Shown here: piece by piece, positions 25,957 through 34,340 of the stretch
Layout: each line of letters opens with the position of its first letter
How positions within the stretch are numbered: position 1 is the first letter of the stretch
Source of the DNA: Burkholderia stabilis
GTDB taxonomy: Bacteria; Pseudomonadota; Gammaproteobacteria; Burkholderiales; Burkholderiaceae
DNA length: 64,000 bases
Reading direction: 5' to 3'
Assembly: GCF_001742165.1 (NCBI RefSeq)
Contig: NZ_CP016444.1
Location: 62,001 to 126,000 of the forward strand
Made by a program: the position numbers and the translations under genes
The notes under the pieces: model-generated
What the model was told of the DNA's origin: nothing
The model's database searches: none
What the model saw: the letters and a program-made list of their open reading frames with translations, nothing else

Positions 25957-27222
25957 CTATTGAACGAGCATCGGCACCTGGACCCCGGACGCGCTGCCGT
26001 CGCCGGGCAAGCCGTGCGTCGCGCACGGGTTGTTGCCGGAGACGGACGACCCGAGGTATTCGAGGTGGGCTATCACGTTGCCGCTGCCGGGGCTGAACGG
26101 CAACGGATCGAGCATCAGTACGCAATCCCATTGCGTGACGTGCAGCTTGTGGCTGCTTCCCTGCAGCGTCGAGCAGTCGCCTTCCGGCGCGAGCGCGACA
26201 CGGCGGTCGCCGCCATAGGTCTGGTAGTTGCTCGCCGTCGCGGTGCCGTTGGTGGCGATCCCGCTGCCCGACGGCGGCGTGCCGTCGCCCTGGTACGACT
26301 TGAAGGTGGTGCGGTCGGTCACGAACTGCGTGTACGCGTCGCCCTTGATGCCCGCCGTTCCGGGCGGCCCGTAGTTCGGGCCGACGTACGCGTAGCCGGT
26401 GAAGTCGGGCTGGCCGCTGGACCCGTTCGAGCCGTTCGTATAGATGCCGAAGCGCGTGTTCCAGGCGCGCAGCGACGCCGATTTCAGGCCGGTGCTGCCG
26501 AGATCGGGCGGGCTCGTGATGTTGCAGGTGTTGCCCGACAGCTCGCTCGCGATGGTCGGCTCGTTCGTCGAGCCGTCGAGCGCCGCCCAGCCGAAGTTGC
26601 CGGGCCCGTAGGACGAACCCGACGGCGACGTGATCCAGTCGCCGACCTTGTAGGGCGACGCGCCCGACGCACGGCACACGAACACCGGAATCGCGCAGGC
26701 CGTCTGCCCGCCGCCGACCGTCGCGATCGCGCTGGCCGACACTTCGGCCGCGCTCGCGAGCTTCGTGCCCGGCAGCACGTTCAGCACTTCGATGAACCAG
26801 TGCGCGATGTTGCTCAGCGTCGCCGTGCACTGCACGTACTTCATGTTCGCCGGCGTCGTGACCGAGTTCTTCGCCAGGAACGGGTTGGTCAGCGAATCGC
26901 TGAACGTGACGTTCGCATTCGTCAGCATCTGCACCGACTTGTTCTGGAAGAACACGAAGTTGAGGTGGCCGGCGGCGATGCCGTCCGCCTCGGCGACGGA
27001 CAGGCTGATCGCCGACGTCAGGTCGCGCGCGGCCGACAGCGCGCAGGCATCGGCGCTGTTCTGCAGTTCGCTGCGCGTGACGTACAGCTTGCCGAGGTCC
27101 AGCGCGAGACCGACGAACCCGATCATCACCGCCAGTGCGAGACCGACGATGATCGCGACGGCGCCGCGCTGGCGATGCATGCCGCGACGCGTGACTTTCG
27201 GATAGCGAGCTGCGCTGGACAT
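25957..27222 (-). CDS. TadG-like pilus assembly protein
   Basis: 421 residues. A basic N-terminus ('RRGMHRQRGAVAIIVGLALA') leads into one transmembrane helix and 'DLGKLYVTRSELQNSADACA', the Flp-associated TadE/G N-terminal signature. The long periplasmic part has 'CAIPVFVCR' and other cysteines and is rich in Gly, Ser and Asn. No clear von Willebrand MIDAS is visible, unlike some TadG proteins. It probably anchors or terminates the pilus. Lies 25 bases after the small lipoprotein gene. Confidence 0.85.
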   Translation of the reverse strand: MSSAARYPKVTRRGMHRQRGAVAIIVGLALAVMIGFVGLALDLGKLYVTRSELQNSADACALSAARDLTSAISLSVAEADGIAAGHLNFVFFQNKSVQMLTNANVTFSDSLTNPFLAKNSVTTPANMKYVQCTATLSNIAHWFIEVLNVLPGTKLASAAEVSASAIATVGGGQTACAIPVFVCRASGASPYKVGDWITSPSGSSYGPGNFGWAALDGSTNEPTIASELSGNTCNITSPPDLGSTGLKSASLRAWNTRFGIYTNGSNGSSGQPDFTGYAYVGPNYGPPGTAGIKGDAYTQFVTDRTTFKSYQGDGTPPSGSGIATNGTATASNYQTYGGDRRVALAPEGDCSTLQGSSHKLHVTQWDCVLMLDPLPFSPGSGNVIAHLEYLGSSVSGNNPCATHGLPGDGSASGVQVPMLVQ

Positions 27223-27247
27223 GGCGTTCTCCCTGGGCGTGCGGTCG

Positions 27248-27556
27248 TTACTGGGTGGCCTTGCCGATGCCGATCACGAACGCATTGGCGGGCGGCTGGA
27301 TCTGCTTGAACGACTTGTCGTAGTTGTCGAGCGCGGCGGCGGCGGCCGCGCCGTCGACACCCGACGACGAGCCCGAAGCCGAAGCCGCGTGTTCGGCCGC
27401 ATGCGGGTCGATGATCTGGGCCTGCATCACGGTGCGGACCGAGTCGCCGAAGCGGCTGTCCCACACCGGGGTCGACGACATACAGCCGGCAAGCGCGAAC
27501 GCGAGCGGTGCGGCGAGCGCCGCACGGCGCACGAATACGAAGTAGGCGGATTTCAT
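27248..27556 (-). CDS. small lipoprotein of the Tad locus
   Basis: 102 residues from MKSAYFVFVRR at 27556. A lipoprotein signal peptide with lipobox 'FALAGCMSS' places Cys at about residue 25. The mature part is Ala/Ser-rich with 'DSRFGDSVRTVMQAQIIDP', a segment I recognise from conserved small Tad-associated lipoproteins. The position between the secretin and pseudopilins suggests a pilotin or outer-membrane accessory role, comparable to CpaD/RcpB, but the sequence is too short to assign. 20 bases after the secretin gene. Confidence 0.75.
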   Translation of the reverse strand: MKSAYFVFVRRAALAAPLAFALAGCMSSTPVWDSRFGDSVRTVMQAQIIDPHAAEHAASASGSSSGVDGAAAAAALDNYDKSFKQIQPPANAFVIGIGKATQ

Positions 27557-27576
27557 GAGCGTCCCCTTGGATGACT

Positions 27577-29499
27577 TCAACGATCGGTGGATGCGGGTTC
27601 CGCGCTCGCGCGCGCTATTTGCGCGTGGGCGGCGGCCGGCGGCCGGTGCCCGGGCCGCGCCGCCGGCCGGGCCGGCGTGTCGGGGCCGGCCGCCGCGAGG
27701 CGCGCGGCGGCGGCTTCGATGTGCGCGATGCGGGCGGCGTTCGCCGCGTCGGGTTGCGGCACGGTTGCCGCCACCGGCGCGGGGGTCTTCTGCGGCTCGG
27801 CGGGCACCGGCGGCTGTGCGTCCGTGCCTTGCGGTGCACGCGGCGCAGGCAGCGCGGCGTCCTGACCGGCGGGCGCGTCCGATTGCGGCGCCGGCGACGG
27901 CGCCTGGGCCGGTGCCTGCGGTGCGCTCGCCGGGCCGTTCATCGGTTGCGCACCCGCCTTGCGGACGCCGCCGCGACCTTCCATGTTGCCCGTCGCATAC
28001 ACGTCGGCTTCGTTCGGCTTCGAGAAGCTGTCGGTCGGCAACGCCACGTCCGCGGTCTGCAGCGGTTTCACGAGATGCGGCGTAATCAGGAAGATCAGCT
28101 CGGTGCGGTCCTGCTGGAACGACGTGCTGCGGAACAGCGCGCCGAGCACCGGCACTTCACCCACGCCAGGGATCGCCTTCAGTGCGCCGCTCGCGTTGTC
28201 CTTGATCAGCCCGCCGATCGCGAACGATTCGCCGTCGCTCATCTGCACCGTAGTCGACGCGCGCCGCGTCGTGATCAGCGGCAGGATCGACGTGCCGCCG
28301 ATGTTGGACGCGCTCAGCGTGACGCCCGTCTGCGACAGCTCCGACACTTCCGGTGCGACCTTCAGGCTGATCCGGCCGTTCGCCAGCACGGTCGGCGTGA
28401 ACTTCAGCGCGACGCCGAACTCCTCTTCCTGCAGCGTGATCGACGAGATGCCGTTGCCGCTGCTCTGCGGGATCGGGATGAAGATCTTGCCGCCGGCGAG
28501 GAACGTCGCTTCCTGGCCGCTGATCGTCACGAGATTCGGCTCCGCGAGGATCTTCACGAGGTTGTCGGTGTTCTGCGCGTCGGCCGCGATGCTGAACGGC
28601 TTGTTGTTCGCCTTGCTGAAGGCGACCGCGCTCGAGACGCCCGCGAGCAGGCTGCTGACCAGCGCACCGCTCCACGAACCGAACCCGCCCTGGATGTTGA
28701 GTGCGCTGCCCATCTGGTTGATCAGCGTCTTCGACACCTCGGCCACCTTCACCTCGAGCATCACCTGCTGCGGCGACGTCACGCTCAGCATGTTCAGCAC
28801 GCCGCCGCCCGGCTTGCCGCCCCCTGCCGGGTCGCCCGCACTGTCGCCGTACGCGTGTGCGATCTGCACGGCCTGCTGCGCGGCCTGCGAGCTCGACACC
28901 GAGCCGGCCAGCACGATCGTGCCGGCGGCGGTCGAGACGTGAATGTCGCGCTCGCCGGGCATCAGCTGCTGCAGCGATGCCTGCAGGCCGCCGGCATCCG
29001 CGCCGACCGCCACGTCGATCACGCGGCATGCGCCGCTCCGGCCCTGCACGATCATGTTCGTCGTGCCGACCGACAGCCCGAGGATGTACAGCGTCTGCGG
29101 CGACACCATCGTCGCCTGCGCGACGGCCGGATTGCCGATCGTCCGGTTGCGCACCGGCTCCGGCATCGGCACCAGCAGCGACTTGCCGAGCGGCACGCTG
29201 ACGCTGGTCGACTCGCGCACCGCGCCGATGCAGTTCGGCCCGCGCAGCGGCCCCGCCGACGCGGCAGGCGCGGCGGCCGGCACCGGCGCCATGCTGATCG
29301 TCATCTGCATCGGCCCCTTGCCGACCGCGGCCGGCGCGCTGGCGCCGCCTTTCGTCAGCACGCCGGCCTCGATGCCTTCCTGGGCCAGTGCGCCATAAAC
29401 GGTCAGCCATCCTGAGCAGAGGATCGCGGCCATCATCGTGCCCCGTGCGACGCGTGTCCGCAGTGGGCCGGTACCTGTATGTTGCGGTTTGATCTTCAT
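27577..29499 (-). CDS. rcpA: Tad pilus outer-membrane secretin RcpA/CpaC
   Basis: 640 residues. Signal peptide to about residue 40 (YGALAQ). N-terminal domain 'LGKSLLVPMPEPVRNRTIGN' and BON-like 'GSVSSSQAAQQAVQIA', then the secretin core: 'QVMLEVKVAEVSKTLINQMG', 'LVTISGQEATFLAGGKIFIP', 'SFAIGGLIKDNASGALKAIP', 'FRSTSFQQDRTELIFLITPH'. This is the multimeric outer-membrane channel for the Flp pilus. The last ~120 residues are a Pro/Ala/Gln-rich low-complexity tail, unusually long and probably disordered. 104 bases separate it from cpaB, the widest gap inside the assembly genes. Confidence 0.94.
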   Translation of the reverse strand: MKIKPQHTGTGPLRTRVARGTMMAAILCSGWLTVYGALAQEGIEAGVLTKGGASAPAAVGKGPMQMTISMAPVPAAAPAASAGPLRGPNCIGAVRESTSVSVPLGKSLLVPMPEPVRNRTIGNPAVAQATMVSPQTLYILGLSVGTTNMIVQGRSGACRVIDVAVGADAGGLQASLQQLMPGERDIHVSTAAGTIVLAGSVSSSQAAQQAVQIAHAYGDSAGDPAGGGKPGGGVLNMLSVTSPQQVMLEVKVAEVSKTLINQMGSALNIQGGFGSWSGALVSSLLAGVSSAVAFSKANNKPFSIAADAQNTDNLVKILAEPNLVTISGQEATFLAGGKIFIPIPQSSGNGISSITLQEEEFGVALKFTPTVLANGRISLKVAPEVSELSQTGVTLSASNIGGTSILPLITTRRASTTVQMSDGESFAIGGLIKDNASGALKAIPGVGEVPVLGALFRSTSFQQDRTELIFLITPHLVKPLQTADVALPTDSFSKPNEADVYATGNMEGRGGVRKAGAQPMNGPASAPQAPAQAPSPAPQSDAPAGQDAALPAPRAPQGTDAQPPVPAEPQKTPAPVAATVPQPDAANAARIAHIEAAAARLAAAGPDTPARPAARPGHRPPAAAHAQIARASAEPASTDR

Positions 29500-29603
29500 T
29501 TCGTCTGATCCCCCGAGAGACCGGCGCCGTGCCGGTTGTCGACTTGCGAGGCCGCCGTGCTGTGCTGACGGCCGATCTGTTTATCCGTGCATGTCCCGCT
29601 GTT

Positions 29604-30443
29604 TCAGAAACATTCGACGCTGCCCTTCACGCCCGTCAGCACGCCGACACAGTCGTGCCGTGCCTGCGACGCGACGTGCATGCGCACCGGGCGCACGCGG
29701 GCGGGCGCCGGGCCCGGCAGCGGCGGCAGGTCGGGCAACGGGCCCTTGCCGAGCAGCGTCAGCTTGGTCGCGCCGTCGGTGGTCAGCGTCTTCTGGTCGA
29801 CCTGGTTGCGCAGCACGAGCGACAGCGTGCCGACGCTGCGCGCGAGGTCGAGGCGTTCGGCCTGGTCGGGCGTGACTTCCAGCGTGACCGCGTTGACGAC
29901 CTTCGGTGCGGTGTCGTCGCGGCTGACCTGCTGCGCGACGGCCAGCACGAGGATGTGATCGAGCACGATCTTGGAGATGCTCTGCCCGTCGGTCTTGCCC
30001 TGCTGTTCCTGCGTATTGACGATCACGTCGACGTAGTTGCCCGGCAGCGCGAAGCCCGCGACGCCGACCACGTCGTTCACGCGCACCGTGATCGCGCGGC
30101 TGCCGTCGGCGATCACCGCGGACAGCCCGCCCTTCGTGCCGACCGGCGCGAGCTTCGACTCGATCACCGGCTCGCCGCGCGACAGGCTGGTGCGCACGAC
30201 GCGCCCTTCGAGCGCCTTCGTATCGGTGAACGCGCCGGTCGGCACGCTGCCCGCCGGCCAGCTGACCATGTGGATCTGGTTCGGCCCGAGCGGCTCGCCC
30301 AGGTTCAGATCGGTGGTGGCCACCGCGACCGGCGTGACCGAGCTCGTGGATGTCTGCACCAGCCAGTGGGACGCGAACACGACCGCGGCAAGACCCGCGA
30401 CCATCGCGACGACCAGCATCATGAGCGCTCGACTGTTTTTCAT
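29604..30443 (-). CDS. cpaB: Flp pilus assembly protein CpaB/RcpC
   Basis: 279 residues from MKNSRALMMLVVAMVAG. One N-terminal membrane anchor, then a SAF domain ('VAVATTDLNLGEPLGPNQIH', 'LSRGEPVIESKLAP') and the RcpC domain ('GSRAITVRVNDVVGVAGFAL', 'GNYVDVIVNTQEQ'). It is thought to help secretin assembly or stability in Tad systems. The C-terminus carries a Pro-rich stretch and ends in a Cys-containing tail. 35 bases after the AAA+ ATPase gene. Confidence 0.92.
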   Translation of the reverse strand: MKNSRALMMLVVAMVAGLAAVVFASHWLVQTSTSSVTPVAVATTDLNLGEPLGPNQIHMVSWPAGSVPTGAFTDTKALEGRVVRTSLSRGEPVIESKLAPVGTKGGLSAVIADGSRAITVRVNDVVGVAGFALPGNYVDVIVNTQEQQGKTDGQSISKIVLDHILVLAVAQQVSRDDTAPKVVNAVTLEVTPDQAERLDLARSVGTLSLVLRNQVDQKTLTTDGATKLTLLGKGPLPDLPPLPGPAPARVRPVRMHVASQARHDCVGVLTGVKGSVECF

Positions 30444-30478
30444 GGCAATGCTCCTCGACGATTCGTGAAAGAAACGGC

Positions 30479-31879
30479 TCAACCGGTGATGAACGTGCGG
30501 CCACCGCGCTCGACGGGCGGCGGATGGCCGCCGTCCCGTTCAGGCGCCGCGCCGAAATAACTCGCCCACGCGTCGTACAGCGCGTCGTGCGTCACCTCGG
30601 GCGGATCGCCCCGATACCGCGCGCCGGCGGCGACGAGACGCAGCAGGTCCGCCGGAAAGCACGCGAGAAACGCCTTGCCGGTCGGCAGGTGCAGCCGATG
30701 CAGCAGGTAGTCGAATGCATCGCTCGCCGCGACGAGGCCGAGCGATGCGCAGGCCGCGTCGAATACCGTGCGGTATTCGTCGATCGACAGCGGACCGACG
30801 TGAAGCTTCGAGCCGAGGCGGCGCAGGAATGCGTCGTCGCAGAACTGCTCGGGCGACAGGTTGCTCGAGAACACCGGCCACACGTCGAACGGCAGCACGA
30901 AGCGGTTGCCCGACTCGAGCGTCATGAAATCGACGCCGCGATCGAGCGGGCGCAGCCAGCGATTGAGCAGGTCGCGCGGCTCGACGCGCTGGCGGCCGAG
31001 ATCGTCGACGACGTACATGCCCATGTTCGCCTTCATGTGCGGCGGCGCCTGGTAGAAGCCGGCCGCCTCGTCGCGGCGAAGATCGAGCTCGGCGAGCGTC
31101 AGTTCGCCGCCGGACATCACGACCGGCCGCCGGCACAGGCGCCAGCGGCGATCGACCGACTGGCCGCCGGACGGCGACGGCGCATCGACGTGCACGAGCG
31201 GGTCGTAGATCTGGATCACTTCACCGGCCGCGCAGATCGCGTGCGGCACCGGCACGCGGCCGTGCATCAGCGTGCCGAGCCGCTCGGCAAGGAACGTCTT
31301 GCCGCTGCCGGCCGGGCCGTAGATCAGCAGCGGGCGGCCGGCGTTCAGCGCCGCGGCCGCCGCATCGAGCACCGACGTGTCGATCACGATGCCGTCGAAT
31401 GCCGTCCACACGTCTTCCTGCGCGATGTGCAGCTTGCGCACCGAATGCGCGTTCACGCAGGCGAGGTACGCGTCGAGCGTCACCGGCGCGGGCCCGCTGT
31501 AGCTGCTGCGCGCACGTTCCTCGAGCGCGAGCACGCGGCCCGCGTCGGTCAGGCGGAACGTCACGTCGAGATCGGTCGAGCCGCGATGGGTGAGCTCGAC
31601 GAGACGCTCGCGCACCAGGAATGCGAAGACGTCGTCGAGCACCGCGAGCGGCAGGCAGTGCCGCTCGATCAGGTCGCCGTACGACGGGCGGCCGAGCATC
31701 AGCGTCGACTTCAGCACGAGGCCGGCGACGAACGTCTGGGTGAGCCCGGTTTCCTCGAGCGAGCGCGGCGCCGGCGGCAACGGCGTGGTCGTCTTCGTAT
31801 GCGCTTCGCGCGACGGTAACGGATCGGGCAGGTGCGTCACCTGCGCATCGCGTCGCGGTTCGGTGTGATTCGTGTTCAT
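30479..31879 (-). CDS. AAA+ ATPase embedded in the Tad operon
   Basis: 466 residues from MNTNHTEPRRDAQ. A winged-helix-like N-terminal region ('LERHCLPLAVLDDVFAFLVR', 'LTHRGSTDLDVTFRLTDAGR') precedes an AAA+ module: Walker A 'LIYGPAGSGKTFLAERLGT', Walker B-like 'MGMYVVDDLGRQ' and 'FVLPFDVWPVFSSNLSPEQF' near sensor 1. It is not one of the classical Tad components (TadA is separate), but similar ATP-binding proteins accompany Tad loci in Burkholderiales. The role is unknown; it might remodel or regulate assembly. In the operon between tadV (32 bases) and cpaB (35 bases). Confidence 0.8.
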   Translation of the reverse strand: MNTNHTEPRRDAQVTHLPDPLPSREAHTKTTTPLPPAPRSLEETGLTQTFVAGLVLKSTLMLGRPSYGDLIERHCLPLAVLDDVFAFLVRERLVELTHRGSTDLDVTFRLTDAGRVLALEERARSSYSGPAPVTLDAYLACVNAHSVRKLHIAQEDVWTAFDGIVIDTSVLDAAAAALNAGRPLLIYGPAGSGKTFLAERLGTLMHGRVPVPHAICAAGEVIQIYDPLVHVDAPSPSGGQSVDRRWRLCRRPVVMSGGELTLAELDLRRDEAAGFYQAPPHMKANMGMYVVDDLGRQRVEPRDLLNRWLRPLDRGVDFMTLESGNRFVLPFDVWPVFSSNLSPEQFCDDAFLRRLGSKLHVGPLSIDEYRTVFDAACASLGLVAASDAFDYLLHRLHLPTGKAFLACFPADLLRLVAAGARYRGDPPEVTHDALYDAWASYFGAAPERDGGHPPPVERGGRTFITG

Positions 31880-31911
31880 GATCGCTCCGTCTTCGTTGCA
31901 GGTTCGGCGTG

Positions 31912-32451
31912 CTAGGCGCACGACGCGAACAGCATCCCCAGCGTGCCCGCTGCAATCGCCACCCCGTACGGCAGCGTGCCGACCGACACGACTTCCGCGG
32001 GGCGGTCGGCATCCCCGGCGTGCGCCCCTTGCGAGCGCCGCGCGATCAGCACGCGGACGTTCGTCCACATCTGGCGCATGCGCCCGCGCAGCAGCGCGAA
32101 CGCGATGGCGCCGATCCCGCCGGCCACGAAGGTCGCCAGCACGATGTAAAACGTCATTTCCGCGCCGACCCATGCGCCGATCGCGAGCATCAGCTTCACG
32201 TCGCCGGCCGCCATGCCGCGCAGCAGGTAGAACGGCAGCAGCAGGGCGAAGCCGGTTGCCGCGCCGGCGAGCCAGCCGACGATGCCGGCCTGGACGCCGT
32301 GCAGCAGGCACTGCGCGATCAATGCGCCGACGAGTCCTGCCGCGACGAGGCGGTTCGGGATGCGTCGGGTCGCGATGTCCGTGCTGGCCGCGGCGACCGC
32401 GAGCAGCGTCACGCACAACGGAACCGGGTAAGGCGGCGCAACGGGTAACAT
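31912..32451 (-). CDS. tadV: Flp prepilin peptidase TadV/CpaA
   Basis: 179 residues, about six membrane helices. An A24-type aspartic protease: the two expected active-site aspartates are in 'AASTDIATRRIPN' and 'GMAAGDVKLMLAIGAW' (GxxxGD-like motif). It cleaves the leader peptides of the Flp and TadE/F pilins encoded in the same operon. It lacks the N-terminal methyltransferase domain of PilD, as is normal for TadV. 28 bases after the third pilin gene. Confidence 0.92.
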   Translation of the reverse strand: MLPVAPPYPVPLCVTLLAVAAASTDIATRRIPNRLVAAGLVGALIAQCLLHGVQAGIVGWLAGAATGFALLLPFYLLRGMAAGDVKLMLAIGAWVGAEMTFYIVLATFVAGGIGAIAFALLRGRMRQMWTNVRVLIARRSQGAHAGDADRPAEVVSVGTLPYGVAIAAGTLGMLFASCA

Positions 32452-32479
32452 GGCGAACCTCGCTGAGCGAATCGGTGGA

Positions 32480-32686
32480 TCAGGAAACCATGGCCAGCGC
32501 GGTGGTCACGGCAGCCGTCACGGCCGTTGCGATCACCTCGTACGTATCCGCCAGCGAGCCTTTCAGCGTGACGACGCTGCCCAGCACCGCGACGGCGAAC
32601 ATCGCCCCGAGCAACGCGTATTCGATCGACGTCACGCCCTGCTCGTCGCCGATCCAGCGACATACGACACGCATCCTGGCTTGCAT
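32480..32686 (-). CDS. Flp family type IVb pilin (divergent copy)
   Basis: 68 residues from MQARMRVVCRW. Leader ends 'DEQG', then 'VTSIEYALLGAMFAVAVLGS' with the conserved +5 Glu and Tyr of Flp pilins. The C-terminal half ('TLKGSLADTYEVIATAVTAA') differs from the two other pilins of the cluster, so it may be a minor or specialised pilin. Preceded by GGAGAC about 8 bases before the start. Confidence 0.9.
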   Translation of the reverse strand: MQARMRVVCRWIGDEQGVTSIEYALLGAMFAVAVLGSVVTLKGSLADTYEVIATAVTAAVTTALAMVS

Positions 32687-32767
32687 GATGGTCTCCTTCC
32701 CCGGGTTGTTCGGATGACCTGGGACGGCTCGAGCACTGCACCGGCCGAGCCGTCCGCGCACGGTCAG

Positions 32768-32959
32768 TCAAATGCCTGCCACCGCCGAATCCAGGTCGGC
32801 CGCGATCGTGCTGAACACGGTCTTGAGGTCCTTCCCGATGGTCGACAGCGCGAGGATGATGCCTACCGCGATCAGTGCGGCGATCAGGCCGTATTCGATG
32901 GCGGTCACGCCGTCTTCATCGCGGACGAAACGGCTGGCTTGTTGAATGAACTTGGACAT
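32768..32959 (-). CDS. flp: Flp family type IVb pilin
   Basis: 63 residues: MSKFIQQASRFVRDEDG, then 'VTAIEYGLIAALIAVGIILA', then 'STIGKDLKTVFSTIAADLDS'. A TadV cleavage site between Gly and Val is followed by Glu at +5. It is nearly the same protein as the upstream copy at 33101-33292, showing a tandem duplication. It forms the Flp fibre that mediates tight surface attachment and biofilm growth. Confidence 0.95.
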   Translation of the reverse strand: MSKFIQQASRFVRDEDGVTAIEYGLIAALIAVGIILALSTIGKDLKTVFSTIAADLDSAVAGI

Positions 32960-33100
32960 GACGATCTCCTTTTGTGGTGACTTGCTGAGCCCTCGCGTGC
33001 CGGCTGGATCGATTGATCCGGCTTCGATACGCCGAGGCATTTCGTTAATGCCGTATGGTGGCGACGAACGATTCGAAAGAGCCGTTCCCCGTGCCGCCCA

Positions 33101-33292
33101 TCAGATGCCTGCTACTACGGAATCCAGATCGGCCGCGACCGTGCTGAACACGGTCTTGAGATCCGTGCCGATCGTGGTCAACGCGACGACGATTCCGATC
33201 GCGATCAGCGCGGCGATCAGGCCATATTCGATGGCCGTTACGCCTTGCTGGTCCTCGATGAACCACGCGATCTTTTCGATGATTCTTGACAT
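33101..33292 (-). CDS. flp: Flp family type IVb pilin, first gene of the Tad operon
   Basis: 63 residues from MSRIIEKIAWFIEDQQG. The mature N-terminus 'VTAIEYGLIAALIAIGIVVA' and tail 'TTIGTDLKTVFSTVAADLDS' closely match the downstream copy, including the final VVAGI/AVAGI. A 141-base gap separates the two copies, allowing strong separate expression of pilins relative to the assembly genes. The start chosen is MSRII rather than MLMSRII because GGAGTG lies upstream. Confidence 0.95.
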   Translation of the reverse strand: MSRIIEKIAWFIEDQQGVTAIEYGLIAALIAIGIVVALTTIGTDLKTVFSTVAADLDSVVAGI

Positions 33293-34340
33293 GAGCACAC
33301 TCCTTTCGGACTGCTATTAAATTCCCTTCGTCGAACAGGACGTCGGGGACGGGCACCACCGGCACTACAGGAAAATCGGAACGCGACGCTCAGCGACGGC
33401 GACAGGGATGCACACACCTGTCCGTGCGAACGACTATCAATGAGGGCGAATGCGAGAGAGGCGCGTACGGTTCGATCAGCCTGGCAAACCAGGCAAAGCG
33501 GTCTGCCGGAACGGCGTGACTGCCGTGCGACGCATGGAATCCAATTGAACGGGAGACGAGCTCCCCGAGATGCTGCCAACCGACTTTGATGCGGCTCGCC
33601 GGCCGCAGTGTGCTCTGGTCTTTCATTTTTATTCCCCGTTTGCTGCCATGCCGATTCTTATTGCCCTGACGATGCCGGGTCTCATTGGCTGGCCGACGAA
33701 GGTTTTCGCGGTTCATCGACCTGGAGCTGCGTGTTCCCCGATGCGCTCCGGTCATTTTTTCCGCGGGTGACTCCGAGGCCGGTTTCCGTTGTCTGCTCCT
33801 GGAACCGCCCGGTCGTCACGTCGTCGACTGCCGTGCCAACGCTTACGCAAAGAGCAGGCCACCTCGAGACGAATCCAGGCGTATCAAGGGTTTCAGCGCG
33901 TCCCGCCCAGCTCGGCCGATGACGCGATGCGGAAAATGTTGCAAATCTGATATACATTTGCCGGCGAGCATCGGGCGGCCGGATGCCGGTCACCGCGCTG
34001 CGCAAAGGGCTCAAAAAATTTTCTCGGGACTTTCCCGAACGCGGGCAGCCGGTCTGGTTTTGCAGGATCGCCGGGGTGACGAACCGGTAAAAATCTCCGA
34101 ATGTTTCAAGCCGGAAACACAAATTCCGCCCGTGTCTTTTTCTCAGACCTGAAAACGCGGTTTTCACGCGTATCGCCGGTCAATCGACCTTCCGGCTTTC
34201 AGTGGGCGGTTTGCATCACGCGATTTTTTCTTCAACAATGCATTCACCGGGCAACGCCATTCAGAGCGATTCGATCCGGTGGCACGACAACATGAAATGG
34301 CCGCGACAGACCAAGCGGCCTCCACCACATACGGGGCATC
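33293..34340. promoter_or_regulatory. ~1-kb intergenic region between the Tad operon and the glycosyltransferase locus
   Basis: It must hold the divergent promoters of flp (minus) and the GT87-like gene (plus). Several open frames cross it, but none shows a recognisable domain. I found no CTGT-N8-ACAG lux-type box for flp by eye. Nothing else can be supported. Confidence 0.4.
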
